Source of the DNA: Pseudomonadota bacterium
GTDB lineage: Bacteria > Pseudomonadota > Alphaproteobacteria > Acetobacterales > Acetobacteraceae
NCBI GenBank assembly: GCA_021807465.1
Contig: JAKBCX010000146.1
Span: forward strand, 1-5,157
Reading direction: 5' to 3'
Length of the DNA: 5,157 nucleotides
Shown: positions 4,442 through 5,157 of the stretch, in pieces
Numbering within the stretch: the stretch's first letter is position 1
How the letters are laid out: every line of letters begins with the position of its first letter
Position numbers and translations under genes: made by a program
The notes under the pieces: model-generated
Told to the model about the DNA's origin: nothing
The model's database searches: none
The model's input: only the letters and a program-made list of their open reading frames with translations

Positions 4442-5044
4442 CTATAGTTTCTCGTCGTGCTCCTCGGCCATTTTGTCGAACAACACGCGTATTTCTGGCT
4501 GTCCAAGCGCCTCGGCATAAATTCTTCCGAACGAAATCTTGCCTGGCGTTCTCCAGCTTTCCGGCGCCCATAGCCCGGCGCGGCGGGCCGAGCGCACGCA
4601 ATGGAAAGCGGCACGGTCTATCTCCACCTTAATCGCGAGCATCGCTGGTTCTCCGCGCGCTGCCAGGTTTGCGCATAAATCCGCATCGTCATGCAGCGTG
4701 GCGCGGCCAGAAACGCGCAGCACCTCATCGATAGCGGGTACGAAAAACGCCAGCCCCACACGCGGCTCGGCCAGAATATTGCCTAGCCCCAGCGCAAGCT
4801 GGTTGCCCCGGCGCTCGGGTATAACCAGCGTCCGTTCGTCCTCCACCTTTACAAACCCCGGCGGATCACCCTTCTGGCTCAACTCCAGCCCCCAGGCGCC
4901 GATTGTGGCCATCACAAGAAAGGGGCTGCGCTCGATGAAGCCAATCCCCTGCGCGCACAAGGCCGGGCGCAATTTGGCCCCGGCGCGCGGGCCTGGATCG
5001 GGGATAAGCACGCGGAGCTGCCTCATTGTACTGATCCGGGCCAT
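4442..5044 (-). CDS. PPOX-family FMN-binding protein (MSMEG_1061/DR2398-like)
   Basis: A 200-aa cytosolic protein of the pyridoxamine 5'-phosphate oxidase-like split-barrel superfamily, in the subgroup typified by DR2398/MSMEG_1061. These bind FMN or a related flavin, but their substrates are mostly unknown, so a role in vitamin B6 synthesis should not be assumed. Visible features are SPFLVMAT (40-47, first barrel strand), KGDPPGFV (58-65), ERTLVIPERRGN (70-81) with the Arg/Asn-rich flavin-contacting loop, NILAEPRVGLAFFVP (89-103) and LRVSGRA (109-115), all in family order, then a C-terminal region including FHCVRSARRAGLW. Length is typical. The start is supported by GAGAGGA 4-5 nt upstream; Met7 is a weaker alternative. 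The gene ends about 50 bp before dmeR, with the dmeR promoter in between and no clear terminator, so some read-through into dmeRF is possible. Confidence 0.85.
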   Translation of the reverse strand: MARISTMRQLRVLIPDPGPRAGAKLRPALCAQGIGFIERSPFLVMATIGAWGLELSQKGDPPGFVKVEDERTLVIPERRGNQLALGLGNILAEPRVGLAFFVPAIDEVLRVSGRATLHDDADLCANLAARGEPAMLAIKVEIDRAAFHCVRSARRAGLWAPESWRTPGKISFGRIYAEALGQPEIRVLFDKMAEEHDEKL

Positions 5045-5072
5045 GTTTCCTCTCTCGCCCTGCGGTTTGTTT

Positions 5073-5095
5073 ATAACCGTACATTAGACGGTTAT
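5073..5095. promoter_or_regulatory. Operator-like perfect inverted repeat upstream of the flavoprotein gene
   Basis: ATAACCGT (5073-5080) and ACGGTTAT (5088-5095) are perfect 8-bp inverted arms separated by 7 bp. The layout suits a dimeric repressor such as a TetR- or MarR-type protein. It starts 28 bp before the flavoprotein start codon. On the minus strand, TATAAA (5075-5070) overlaps the inner arm as a possible -10, and TTTACA (5108-5103) lies outside the outer arm as a possible -35 for a second -10, TAATGT (5086-5081, 16-bp spacer). Either promoter would be blocked by binding here. No regulator gene is in the window. The repeat is certain; its function is inferred. Confidence 0.6.
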
Positions 5096-5157
5096 TTGTT
5101 GCTGTAAAGTACCGAAGTTGGCGCTTCCCCCTGGCCCTGCTTGGGGCGTATGCTAAC

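Noticed and set aside
3536..4520. Long plus-strand frames opposite dmeF and dmeR
   Set aside because: Their translations are low-complexity or arginine/serine-rich antisense readings of genes with clear motifs and operon structure.
4539..5087. 182-codon plus-strand frame opposite the flavoprotein gene
   Set aside because: No family features; the minus-strand PPOX protein explains the sequence.
5121..5150. GC-rich CCCC/GGGG pairing near the right edge
   Set aside because: Only about four pairs with a long loop; the context is cut off by the window end.

Overview
The window looks like a piece of proteobacterial chromosome, probably alphaproteobacterial. Evidence is the moderately high GC host genes and the dmeR-dmeF pair (best described in rhizobia and relatives). 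The class is a moderate-confidence inference; no rRNA or tRNA is present to fix it.

Layout. Positions 1-873 (+) hold the 3' part of a secreted-lipase-like alpha/beta hydrolase that runs off the left edge. Positions 945-3049 are a complete insertion element of the IS1595 family. It is bounded by 25-bp imperfect inverted repeats (20/25 matching) and flanked by an exact 8-bp target duplication, CTGTTACT. It carries an intact DDE transposase (1013-1939) and three same-strand passenger genes: a 218-aa HEPN-like protein (1964-2620), an unlisted 49-aa charged protein (2626-2775) and a 61-aa zinc-ribbon protein (2772-2957). The right part, all on the minus strand, reads from right to left: a PPOX-type FMN-binding flavoprotein (5044-4442), the RcnR/CsoR-type sensor dmeR (4391-4113) and the Co/Ni efflux pump dmeF (4105-3152). 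An intrinsic terminator follows at 3129-3091.

How the genes work together. DmeR keeps the four RcnR-type metal ligands (H3, C35, H60, H64). A G-tract operator flanked by TATAG/CTATA arms lies directly upstream, so the sensor very likely represses its own operon until Ni or Co releases it. DmeF then exports the metal. The flavoprotein lies upstream on the same strand but is separated by the dmeR promoter region, and it has its own palindromic operator-like site at 5073-5095. The transposon inserted between two convergent host units (the hydrolase and dmeRF), where it disrupts no visible gene.

The most interesting part is the transposon. Its transposase promoter appears to begin in the left terminal repeat. 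A 16-bp stem just downstream buries the transposase ribosome-binding site, but only in transcripts entering from outside. Its cargo is a compact operon with an RNxxxH (HEPN ribonuclease-type) motif, a Lys/Glu/Pro-rich microprotein and a zinc ribbon. I do not recognise this combination as a described system. The first cargo gene is clearly more AT-rich than the transposase and the host genes.

Intergenic sequence: 874-936 and 3058-3090 hold nothing I can name. The right edge (5096-5157) is the upstream region of the flavoprotein gene, with no gene visible.
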